Part shown: one piece after another, positions 26,021 through 34,551 of the stretch
How positions within the stretch are numbered: position 1 is the stretch's first letter
How the letters are laid out: the number at the start of each line of letters is the position of its first letter
DNA from: a virus
IMG/VR virus record: IMGVR_UViG_3300032229_000133
Coordinates: 1 to 47,569 of that record
Reading direction: 5' to 3' (one strand)
DNA length: 47,569 nucleotides
Program-made: the position numbers and the translations under genes
Notes under the pieces: generated by a model
What the model saw: the letters and a program-made list of their open reading frames with translations, nothing else
The model's database searches: none
What the model was told of the DNA's origin: nothing

Positions 26021-29000
26021 TTATTGTGGCATTAACAGATTAGGATTTCTAATAAGATTTGGGTTTACTTTTCTGGTAGCCTCAGAATAGTTCATTGTTT
26101 TTATATATAATTGTCTTAACAATTCCATCTGTTGTGGTACAAATGAATCGGCTGAATGACCAGGACCTGATTCTAATTCATACACTAGTTTTTCTTCTGA
26201 ACCATCCTCGGAAGAATAATTTAAATATCCTTGCGCCTTATATCCACCCTCATATATATCTGAAGGTACTACCGTTATGTTACCTGCTTTACCAAATTGA
26301 TCAATAGTAACACTTCCATAAGAATCCATTTGCATTTGATAAGGACCTTTTTTAAATCTCTGAAACAACTCTAGCTGTTCAGCATCTTGTTTATTCATCA
26401 CAACAGTGTAAACACCACTACTATTTCTTAAAGCTTGTGGTGTTTTTTCACTTCCTTGATTTTTTGCAACAAACTCTTGATCTAATCTAAAAGTAATACC
26501 GACTGTATTTGCGTCATTTCCTAAAACAGGATGAACAACCATATCAAATCTAGCTCTGTCAGCATCTGTTTTTTTCTTTCCAGATGTTAAATGACTGTAT
26601 ACTAAACCTAAAACTTTTTGTGCTTCTGCTTGAGACCCTTCATAATCATTTAGGTAGTCTTCTGTAATTTCTTTACCGTCCGCAGAATAAAATTTTGCTG
26701 ATGGCAATGCACTTAAATTCCGGTAAATACTTAAAAAATCCTGAGCTCCTAAATCCCCTCTGTATGCAGAATCAACAGAAATCACATGAGGTAGACCTTG
26801 GACCCCAGACCCAGTGTCAGTCCTTTGAATAGTATATTGAAGAGGTTTAAATTTAGTACCGCTTAAATCTTTTCCTGCCTCGGGTACATCTGAAGCACCA
26901 TTATAAATCTTTTCGTATCTTTCTTTATATTGTTTATATAAATTTTTTCCTTCATCTTTAAAATCATTATATGAATAGAATCCATCTTCTCCAGTATCCA
27001 TACCAAACCTATAAGAATATGGTGTATTTTTTTGCATCTTGGGTCTGTTGTCTGCATACCAGTTTATAAATTCATCTTCGGTGAGATGTCTACCTTCAGA
27101 ATAAATTTTATCTAATGCTTGAACACCATGCTGTGGAGAAATAAGATCTTTAAGAAGAGCCTTTCCATATGAAGTTATAGTAGCCTCATGAACAGCTTCT
27201 CTATTATTTTTAATCTGGTTAAGATAAGAATTATAATTACTCTGTTTTCCATTAAAGTTTTGTGCAGCAGTAGGTAGTTCATCATCAGTCGGGAATAAAC
27301 TTTTAGTTAAAGGATCATTAACAAAATTATTTAATTTTTGACCAAGCTTAAACCAATTATTTTTAGAATTATCTGAAAAATCTTCAACTTCAGACAAATT
27401 CGTTAATAGCTTTCCATCATCATCTAAGTAACCCCCTGATGTTGTTTTTACTTCTTTGTAACCTTTGTATTCGCTTTTTTCTGGTAAAAACCAGTTAGCC
27501 ATTATTCCACCAAGACCTAATTCAGATTCATCTTCAACCCATTCCGAACGTGTTTCAGCTTTGCCAAAAATTTCTAGCTGTTTCTCTTTTGCCCATTGTT
27601 TAAGTTCAGGAGTTATTTTAAGTGCAGGATTGTTTTTGTCAGCGGGTATTAAAACGGCTCCAATTTCTAAATTTAAAATAGAATTTAATTTACCATTTAC
27701 TACTTTAGCATAACCAGTTAAACCATTTACCATATCATCTGTAACAGTGGTAAAAGCAGATTCATCTGTTTTTTGTAAATCTGCCTCTACAGCAGCACCT
27801 CCTTTGCCTGGACCGCCTGGCTCAGGTTTGTATTGGTTGCTACGAAGATTACCAGATCCTCCTTCGAATGTTCCACCATTGGCACCCTCTCCGTAACTTT
27901 TAACTAAAAGTTCATTTACTGTTTTAGCATTATCTACTTCAATATCATATTCTTTTTGTTTTTTCATTCTGGATAATGTCAACTGATGATCATAGTTAGC
28001 CAACATATACTTGTCTTCATCAACAGTTTGTTCCATTGTGAGTATAGCATAATTTTGAGCAGACATCGCTAAGTCATTGGTAAACAATGCATCAGCTATT
28101 GCAGAATCAATCCTTCTTCTTTTGGCCTCAAGACCAATTACATTAATTGTTGTAGGATTTACTTTTTCTTGAGTTTGTTTATATTGATCACCGGCTGCTT
28201 GTAAAATCATCTGATCAACCAAAGCTTGATTTCTATCTACAGCCATCTGCTGATCATCAGAATTATTAGGATCAATACCTCTTTGTGAAATTACTTGATC
28301 GTATACAGTTTGTTTATTTTTAGCTTTTTGACTTTCTTTTTGAGTGTTTTCATAAGCTGCAGAACTGGTATCAAAAAGTTTTTTCCCCATGTCTTCTAAA
28401 TAAAATGATTCTGCAGCTTCCTCTGATCCGTAAATATCAGCGTTACTATAAGCAAAATCTTTTCTGCTTAAATATCCTTGGGTGTTATAATAATCACGCG
28501 CTGCCTGATCATTCTGAAACGTTGCCAAAAAAGCATCAGTCAAAGAAGGGATCATCTGTGCACCATTTTTTGTGGTTACCTTATACCTTCCATCTGGACT
28601 CCAACTTACTGTTTGCATATTAAAGCCCATGTCTTTAGCAAACTTCATTGCTTTTTCTCCAATGTTTACTGCAGGTGTATATCTAGGGGCATCAAATTTT
28701 AAAGAATCTTCCGCACTAGACTTAGCAAAATCAGCCATTTGATATTGAACGGCTCTTACACCACCTTCCCAATATTTGCCTCCACAGGTTTTTTCATCAA
28801 TGCAGTTTTTAAAATTTTCAGCTTTGTTTAATTCCGCGTATGCTCTTTTAGTATACGCCATATCCTTTAGGATATACTTATTATCAACTAAAGGTTGAAA
28901 AATTTGCTGAGCCGCATTAATGTTCTGAGATAATGATAAATCTAATCCAGATATTTTAGCAATTTCAGAACTGATTTGATTAAAGAATTTATTTCTAAGA

Positions 29001-29185
29001 TCAATGTTTTCAGTTCTAAGCATGGGAGATTCCAGCAAATTACCATATAAATCACTAATTTGCTGATACCCTTGTTTATACTGAGCATTCTTAGTTTCAA
29101 GAACCTGTTGGTAAAAATTGAGGTTCGGCTTATATGGCTGAACCTGTGGGATATAATCTACTATACCGGGAATGTACTGACTCAT
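26021..29185 (-). CDS. Conserved crAss-like virion protein (1054 aa)
   Basis: A large protein of unknown function. Its N-terminus (QPYKPNLNFYQQVLETKNAQY, then QISDLYGNLLESPMLR and LDLSLSQNINAAQQIFQPL) closely resembles the conserved start of a structural protein found beside the giant genes in crAss-like and related phages. It is mostly helical and polar with no membrane segment. A CIDEKTCGG segment occurs near residue 135 and a Gly-rich linker near 440-465. Its stop TAA is followed by TT and then the ATG of the next giant gene (TAATTATG). Given its place between tail and cargo genes it is likely an internal or tail-lumen protein. A palindromic AT-rich region lies just upstream of its start. 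Confidence 0.8.
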   Translation of the reverse strand: MSQYIPGIVDYIPQVQPYKPNLNFYQQVLETKNAQYKQGYQQISDLYGNLLESPMLRTENIDLRNKFFNQISSEIAKISGLDLSLSQNINAAQQIFQPLVDNKYILKDMAYTKRAYAELNKAENFKNCIDEKTCGGKYWEGGVRAVQYQMADFAKSSAEDSLKFDAPRYTPAVNIGEKAMKFAKDMGFNMQTVSWSPDGRYKVTTKNGAQMIPSLTDAFLATFQNDQAARDYYNTQGYLSRKDFAYSNADIYGSEEAAESFYLEDMGKKLFDTSSAAYENTQKESQKAKNKQTVYDQVISQRGIDPNNSDDQQMAVDRNQALVDQMILQAAGDQYKQTQEKVNPTTINVIGLEAKRRRIDSAIADALFTNDLAMSAQNYAILTMEQTVDEDKYMLANYDHQLTLSRMKKQKEYDIEVDNAKTVNELLVKSYGEGANGGTFEGGSGNLRSNQYKPEPGGPGKGGAAVEADLQKTDESAFTTVTDDMVNGLTGYAKVVNGKLNSILNLEIGAVLIPADKNNPALKITPELKQWAKEKQLEIFGKAETRSEWVEDESELGLGGIMANWFLPEKSEYKGYKEVKTTSGGYLDDDGKLLTNLSEVEDFSDNSKNNWFKLGQKLNNFVNDPLTKSLFPTDDELPTAAQNFNGKQSNYNSYLNQIKNNREAVHEATITSYGKALLKDLISPQHGVQALDKIYSEGRHLTEDEFINWYADNRPKMQKNTPYSYRFGMDTGEDGFYSYNDFKDEGKNLYKQYKERYEKIYNGASDVPEAGKDLSGTKFKPLQYTIQRTDTGSGVQGLPHVISVDSAYRGDLGAQDFLSIYRNLSALPSAKFYSADGKEITEDYLNDYEGSQAEAQKVLGLVYSHLTSGKKKTDADRARFDMVVHPVLGNDANTVGITFRLDQEFVAKNQGSEKTPQALRNSSGVYTVVMNKQDAEQLELFQRFKKGPYQMQMDSYGSVTIDQFGKAGNITVVPSDIYEGGYKAQGYLNYSSEDGSEEKLVYELESGPGHSADSFVPQQMELLRQLYIKTMNYSEATRKVNPNLIRNPNLLMPQ

Positions 29186-29208
29186 AATTAGTATAAATAT
29201 ACGAAAAA

Positions 29209-29249
29209 AAGTTTAAAAGTTTAATAAATTTTTAAAGTTTAAACTTTAA
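29209..29249. promoter_or_regulatory. AT-rich palindrome with repeated AAGTTTAA, possible operator or promoter region
   Basis: The 60-bp gap between the 816- and 1054-residue genes is one of the few real spacers in the - strand block. It holds a perfect 18-bp palindrome (TTAAAGTTT|AAACTTTAA, 29232-29249) that overlaps the TAA of the 816-residue gene. The octamer AAGTTTAA occurs three times in the same orientation (29209, 29217, 29235). Next to the following start codon, the - strand reads TATATTTA (29199-29192), one base from the Bacteroidota -7 consensus TAnnTTTG. The palindrome is too AT-rich for a stable terminator. It could be a protein-binding site or a weak internal promoter. Confidence 0.4.
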
Positions 29250-31696
29250 GACATAGGTCCAACTAGATAATCATATGGATTATAAAATTCATTCTGGTTG
29301 TTAGGATAATCTGCTTTACCAGATTGTCTACCGATAATATCAATAGCCTGATCGTGAGTATATCCTCTTGATATAAGAGTTTCGTATTCCCTAACTCTTG
29401 GTGAAACATCTGACATTTTTCTAGGTATCATAGGCAAACCTTGGTCAAAGGTAGCCATTCCTCCTGTGCCTGGATGAATTTTAAAGTGAGGGCTTGTGAT
29501 ATTCATATTATATGTATCTACAGCATTAGTCAACATGTTATTGTACATAGCAGCTACATCAGCTCTTTTTTTGTTTTTAGCTTTCATTCTATCTGCTGCA
29601 TAAGCTTGCTCAGTGTCAAAGTTTTGTTGTTTCTGTTGAAGATTATACATTTGATTTGCATTCTTCATTTGAGTGTTAAACTTCTCAGCATCATTGTAGA
29701 TACCTACATTCATGTTAGCTACCTGCAAATTATGGTCAGCAGCTTGTCTTGCAGCTTTACCTTGAATACCAGAATAAGATGCATCTGCAGACTGCCTTGA
29801 ACCATACGCATTTATACCCTGAGTAGCAATGTTAGCAGACTCCATGATAGGACTATAATCTTCTTTTATATATGCTGGGGAAAAACCTTGATAAGATAAT
29901 GTATTATAAAAAGTTTGTGGATCGGGGATCTGAGTTCCCATAGCAGTCATAAGATTTAACACATCCTGAGGATAGTATTCAAAAGGATCATTTACAGGAG
30001 GAACCTGTAAAGGGTTTGTTTTAATAGCCTCTTGTTTAGAATCAGATTTAGGTGTACTCGTAACAACAGTCTCTTCTAACTTATTAAATCCTGGTGCAGA
30101 CCATGTATGTTCACCAAATAAACCGTCAAATTTAGTACCTGGGGCACCTGACTCTGTAAAGTAACAGTTTTTCATACCAAACTCAGATGCTTTGGAACAA
30201 TATGTTTTTTGGAATTTGCGTACATCTTCTTTTTTGGTAGGGTCAAAATTAGGATTTTCTTTAAGATACCACTGGTGTCTTCTCTTAAAGTCTTGCATTA
30301 AGTCACCTTTATTCCAATCTAGATCGCCATAAATGTTTGGATCTTTTCTCGCACTTTGTGTTGATCTTCTTTCTCTTTCTTTTGGATCTTTAAAATTAAT
30401 GCTTGGGACATCATAAATAAAAGCACCGGATTGACCCAAGGCACCATACTCATCCCAAAATGGTTGATTAAACGACATGAGATCACTTTTCTTTTCTTTA
30501 CCCTCCTGAGCTTTAGGTAATCCACCTCCATATTTAGCATCGTATACAGCATAATCATTTTTATATGGAAGATTATCTTTGTTAAGAATATTAAAGGTAC
30601 CCTTATTAGTTGGAGTACCTGACATAGTATCTTCCATTGTTCTGTAGGCCAATAAGGGATCATCTTGATTTCTAGCACTGCTATCAAAAATAGACGATAC
30701 ACCCTGCTTCATCAACTGGGCTGTAAAAAAATCATATTTTCTGTTACCTCTATCTTTTTCTTTAATTACAATTTGCTTATTTGTAGTTAACGGTTCTGAA
30801 TCTATACCGCTCTCTATAGGCTTTTCATAAAAACCTTGATTAACCATAGAATCAAAAGTTAAATCTTTGTTTTGACCCGTATCCCATGTATAATCAAATG
30901 CCATAGGATTTTCAATATTAACCAGTTGCCCATCATTAACCGAAGCTGATAAAATGTTTTGATCATTGAGATTTTTACCAGACTGAGTGCCAAACGAAGC
31001 TTTAGGTAAAGCTTTAATTTTTACTTTTTTTGCACCACCATATTTTGCTAAAGGAACAGAATCTTGTTTAGAGGTCATTACAGTTTGTGAACCCATCGGT
31101 AAGATATCTTCAGGTTTAATATTATTAACCATCATATAGGGTTCTGCAATGAGAGGAATACCTTGGGGGAAACCTTTTAGTGATTCTTGAGCCAAAGCTA
31201 ATTTACCTAAAATAATATTATAATTACCAATCATTTGTTCTGCAGTATTTTTTTGAATACGGTCAGAACTAGGATCAGCTAGAATTTTTCTATATTTATT
31301 TATATCATAACTCTTAGCAAGTTCTGCAGGAGTGTATCCTCCTTTTTTAGGAGCCTTTCCAAATTCCTTAAGAATGTTAGGATCCTTAATTTTCATAGCT
31401 CTGGTATCACTAAATATAAAAGAATCGTCAGGAAGATTTAAAGGTGTGCCTCCTTCAGAATGTCTTTTACCAGCTACTTTAAATTTAGCAGACATCCCGC
31501 TGTAATTAGGTATTACAACCTCTTCATCTTTTTCTGCTTCAAGATTAGCATCTTCCCTATCTACCGGCTGAAGAGTTTTTTTATACTGAAGCATTTCTTC
31601 ATCAGTTTGGTAAGGTAGCGCATTAGGTGCTACTTGATTAAACACCCTACCTCCCCAGGCCATATTAGGAATTTTTGTAATTTTTACTTTTTTCAT
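29246..31696 (-). CDS. Structural protein with peptidoglycan-binding-like segment (816 aa)
   Basis: A virion-associated protein of a type common in Bacteroidota phages. The N-terminal region has GKRHSEGGTPLNLPDDSFIF and FSDTRAMKIKDP, a conserved block I recall from crAss-like relatives. Around residues 490-530 there is DVRKFQKTYC followed by FDGLFGEHTWSAPGF, which matches the pattern of a peptidoglycan-binding domain (VxxFQ...DGxFGxxT). The C-terminal third is rich in Asn, Gln and Ala and helical, with coiled-coil character. Short glycine-doublet segments (MAWGGRVF, LAKYGGAKK, DAKYGGGLPKAQEG) resemble those in the next two proteins. It may contact the cell wall during entry, but no catalytic lytic domain is evident. 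Confidence 0.8.
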   Translation of the reverse strand: MKKVKITKIPNMAWGGRVFNQVAPNALPYQTDEEMLQYKKTLQPVDREDANLEAEKDEEVVIPNYSGMSAKFKVAGKRHSEGGTPLNLPDDSFIFSDTRAMKIKDPNILKEFGKAPKKGGYTPAELAKSYDINKYRKILADPSSDRIQKNTAEQMIGNYNIILGKLALAQESLKGFPQGIPLIAEPYMMVNNIKPEDILPMGSQTVMTSKQDSVPLAKYGGAKKVKIKALPKASFGTQSGKNLNDQNILSASVNDGQLVNIENPMAFDYTWDTGQNKDLTFDSMVNQGFYEKPIESGIDSEPLTTNKQIVIKEKDRGNRKYDFFTAQLMKQGVSSIFDSSARNQDDPLLAYRTMEDTMSGTPTNKGTFNILNKDNLPYKNDYAVYDAKYGGGLPKAQEGKEKKSDLMSFNQPFWDEYGALGQSGAFIYDVPSINFKDPKERERRSTQSARKDPNIYGDLDWNKGDLMQDFKRRHQWYLKENPNFDPTKKEDVRKFQKTYCSKASEFGMKNCYFTESGAPGTKFDGLFGEHTWSAPGFNKLEETVVTSTPKSDSKQEAIKTNPLQVPPVNDPFEYYPQDVLNLMTAMGTQIPDPQTFYNTLSYQGFSPAYIKEDYSPIMESANIATQGINAYGSRQSADASYSGIQGKAARQAADHNLQVANMNVGIYNDAEKFNTQMKNANQMYNLQQKQQNFDTEQAYAADRMKAKNKKRADVAAMYNNMLTNAVDTYNMNITSPHFKIHPGTGGMATFDQGLPMIPRKMSDVSPRVREYETLISRGYTHDQAIDIIGRQSGKADYPNNQNEFYNPYDYLVGPMS

Positions 31697-31711
31697 AATG
31701 CTAATTTATTA

Positions 31712-33115
31712 TTAGTCCATTTCTTCAATTTGCCCACCATTTTTTACAAACTCGGCTATTTCATCATCGCTCATATACACAACATCACCTTGTCTATATG
31801 AACCTCCAAACTTGTTCATAGGTGTAAAATTATCAAAACTAGACGGTGTAGCACCATCTATTATACTACGAAGCATTGCACCTCTATGTTCTGTATCATT
31901 GCTGTTAAAAATAGTACTTGGCAACATAAACTCAACACCTTCATATGGTGATGGAGGTAAAGGTGCTTTTTGTTTATTTTTGATATTCTCTGGAGAAACG
32001 TTAATTACAGGCGTACTAATATTACTATATTTTTTTACAGTGTTATCTGCGTCATCTAACTTTACATTAGGTTGAGTGTAAGGAACTGTTTGATTAAATG
32101 TATATTTCCTAGAGCCAAATAATTTTTTAAGACCTGTTGGTTCTTCATAACCAGTAAGTCCCATTGCCTCAGCTCTATTTCTAAAGTCAGCGTTATTTTT
32201 CATCAAATCTTCAAAGTTTCCTTTACCGTATAGTTCCGGCATCATTGCTTTAATCAAAGGCATATTACCGTAGAAATTCCCAGCTCTTTGTCCATCAACA
32301 CTTATTCTACCTCTAGTCGAAGCGCCTACAAAAGGATTACCTGTTGTGTATGCAAAGTAATTTTGTAAAAAATTACCCATATTTCCAGTAGGTCCAACAT
32401 TATAATAAGGAACTTGAGGTTGACTTACGCTTTTCCACCACGCGTCTAAATCTTCTTTTGTCAAGTAAGAAGGGGTGCTTGCTGATTTTTGTTCAGTGTT
32501 ATCTCCAGTAGAAGAATCTGCAGCAAATCTGTAACCATCCTTATAAGGACCTATTAGACCAGAATCATCTGTTGTTTGAACACCGCCTTCTTGGAAACCA
32601 TATTTACTTACAGCATTCATCATGGCATTTTTGTTATTTACCTGATTAGCTTTGTTTTTAAGGTTTGCTACAAAAGATCCTGTGGTATTTAGAACACCCA
32701 TCCTATCTGGACCTTCGGGTTCCTGTTCACCTTCCCCACCATCTTGAAAGAATATATTAGTTGGTCCCCAATGTGGAGTTGTTTTAGCATTTGGATACAT
32801 TTCTACATTAGACCCACCCATAGATTTGTTGTATGGGTTATACACATCGGTGTAAATAGGAATAAAGAACTGTTCTTCAGTCTGTGCCTGTGGATAAGCT
32901 GAACCACCTTGTTTTAGATATTGTGGTCCAGGAGGAACTCCGTAGCTAAAGAAGTTATCAAATGTGGCTGTTTGTGGATAAGCCTCAGTGGCTCCACCTT
33001 TTGCATATTTTCTGGCTTCAGGAAAATCACGGAAAAAGTTCTCCTCACCGTATGCCTCTAGATCTTGAGGAGTTTTGAATCCACCGATCTTCATAAATTG
33101 TTTAACAATATCCAT
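31712..33115 (-). CDS. Glycine-doublet-rich phage protein (467 aa)
   Basis: Function unknown. The N-terminal 200 residues are low in hydrophobic content and contain repeated short units with GG after Lys, Gln or Tyr: RKYAKGGATEAYPQ, YLKQGGSAYPQ, KSMGGSNVEMYP, YGFQEGG. Two of these are followed by similar AYPQxxTxxxFF strings, so this part looks like diverged tandem repeats. The C-terminus (FGGSYRQGDVVYMSDDEIAEFVKNGGQIE) is a short motif I recall at the ends of crAss-like structural proteins. The start is fixed by the TAATTATG junction with the upstream gene. It belongs to the same transcription unit as the flanking 816- and 477-residue genes and is probably a minor virion protein. Confidence 0.75.
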   Translation of the reverse strand: MDIVKQFMKIGGFKTPQDLEAYGEENFFRDFPEARKYAKGGATEAYPQTATFDNFFSYGVPPGPQYLKQGGSAYPQAQTEEQFFIPIYTDVYNPYNKSMGGSNVEMYPNAKTTPHWGPTNIFFQDGGEGEQEPEGPDRMGVLNTTGSFVANLKNKANQVNNKNAMMNAVSKYGFQEGGVQTTDDSGLIGPYKDGYRFAADSSTGDNTEQKSASTPSYLTKEDLDAWWKSVSQPQVPYYNVGPTGNMGNFLQNYFAYTTGNPFVGASTRGRISVDGQRAGNFYGNMPLIKAMMPELYGKGNFEDLMKNNADFRNRAEAMGLTGYEEPTGLKKLFGSRKYTFNQTVPYTQPNVKLDDADNTVKKYSNISTPVINVSPENIKNKQKAPLPPSPYEGVEFMLPSTIFNSNDTEHRGAMLRSIIDGATPSSFDNFTPMNKFGGSYRQGDVVYMSDDEIAEFVKNGGQIEEMD

Positions 33116-33117
33116 AA

Positions 33118-34551
33118 TTATTTATATTTATTTAGCCAACTGTTTTCTTTAGACTTGGTTCCACCATTAGCAAAGATACCACTATACCCATTAATATAGT
33201 CATAATATCCCTCACCTTGACTTTTTGCACCACCTTTTTTGTAATTATCTAACCGCCCTCCGTATTTTTTTTTAATAGTACCATCAGGATTATATCTAAT
33301 TATATCTTCCGCTTCTAATTCAGCTCTTGCTTCAGGAGAAAGAAATGATCTAAACCTTTTTTCATCTCCGCTAATTTCTTTAGTAACCTGTCCTAAATAG
33401 GGCTCCATGTATTCTGGTAACGGTTGATTTACCTTAGGGTAAATTACTTTGCTTTGTAAATTAGTACTATTAGGTGAACCCGTCAGTGTCTTAGATATTT
33501 TGGTATATTTATTATTAAGATACTTACCTGCTGCATTAATCCCTTTGCTCAAAGGGACTACTTCACCAAGTGCCCCAAGACCTGCATCAACACCAAAATC
33601 AATTAAGCCACTCATTATAGCAGCTTCTGTAGGAGAACTGCCTGTTCGATCACTACTTACAAAATATGGAGAAGGGGTTTCTCCCATAAGGGCATCTCCA
33701 AATTCACCTACAACAGCACCTCTTACTAGATTAGTAGGGTACTCAAGTGGAGCTGCAAGATCACTAAGTGTTTCTAAATTAGATTCCGGATTTGATGGAA
33801 GGTATGGTACAAAAGACCGGAGTTTGTCTAAAGCTAGACTGCCAAGTCCTTTAAAGAATCTTGACTGTACAGATGGTTGTAATCTCTGAGCATACTCAGA
33901 TCTTTCTATAAACTTTCTTTGCTCTGGTGTAAGATTTTCTTTTTCTCCTTTTAGATATTGTTTAGCTAAGGTGTTGTAAGCATATTGGTTAGCTCTTTTC
34001 TCTACATTTTTTCGATCATAACCTAGCTTATCATACCAGTGTGCCCATACTTTTTTATCTTTCTCTATATACTCATCACGTATTCTGTTTCTTTCTAACT
34101 CAGCTTTTGTCCAGTTAGGTGTAACATTAACTGGATTTAAACTGTATTTTGATTCATATAAACCCGGTTCAGTTGGTGATTCATAAATAAGTCCATTTTG
34201 ATTTGATACTTCACCAGCATCTTGATACTTATCAAGCCAATTAGGTCCAGATAGATCTGGTATAGATATATCTCCTCCATTAGCATATTTAGATACCCAG
34301 TTGCCCTCAGGATTTTTAAATCTACCTGGAAGTGCATACCCACCTTCTTTTTTCACAGGAAACTCATAAACATAATTACCTTTAAATGAATAATTTAAAC
34401 CAGGGTACATCATTTTAGAATCTCCTGTATCGGATATACCAAAAACAGGAAAATCCACATTATCCATTGTAATCTTGTTAGAGGGTATTAACAGAGCAGG
34501 CTCATTCTTATCCTTAGAATTTTTCTTATAACCTGTTTTAGAAATTTTCAT
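33118..34551 (-). CDS. Conserved phage protein with W-x-x-K-Y repeats (477 aa)
   Basis: Function unknown. The N-terminal 60 residues (ITMDNVDFPVFGISDTGD, then KMMYPGLNYSFKG and VYEFPV) form a conserved block known from crAss-like and other large Bacteroidota phages. It is followed by a motif repeated three times: W85 in GNWVSKYANGG, W105 in PNWLDKYQDAG and W472 in the last residues NSWLNKYK. The middle (residues about 220-350) is helical and partly hydrophobic (AIMSGLIDFGVDAGLGALGE), perhaps membrane-active. More glycine doublets occur in KKKYGGRLDNYKKGG. Its ATG overlaps the stop of the 1676-residue gene (ATGA). Likely a virion protein; the repeated aromatic motif may be a docking peptide. 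Confidence 0.75.
   Translation of the reverse strand: MKISKTGYKKNSKDKNEPALLIPSNKITMDNVDFPVFGISDTGDSKMMYPGLNYSFKGNYVYEFPVKKEGGYALPGRFKNPEGNWVSKYANGGDISIPDLSGPNWLDKYQDAGEVSNQNGLIYESPTEPGLYESKYSLNPVNVTPNWTKAELERNRIRDEYIEKDKKVWAHWYDKLGYDRKNVEKRANQYAYNTLAKQYLKGEKENLTPEQRKFIERSEYAQRLQPSVQSRFFKGLGSLALDKLRSFVPYLPSNPESNLETLSDLAAPLEYPTNLVRGAVVGEFGDALMGETPSPYFVSSDRTGSSPTEAAIMSGLIDFGVDAGLGALGEVVPLSKGINAAGKYLNNKYTKISKTLTGSPNSTNLQSKVIYPKVNQPLPEYMEPYLGQVTKEISGDEKRFRSFLSPEARAELEAEDIIRYNPDGTIKKKYGGRLDNYKKGGAKSQGEGYYDYINGYSGIFANGGTKSKENSWLNKYK

Noticed and set aside
33449-33889. 146-codon + strand open frame
   Set aside because: Antisense to the 477-residue gene; Leu/Ser/Pro-rich composition typical of a shadow frame.
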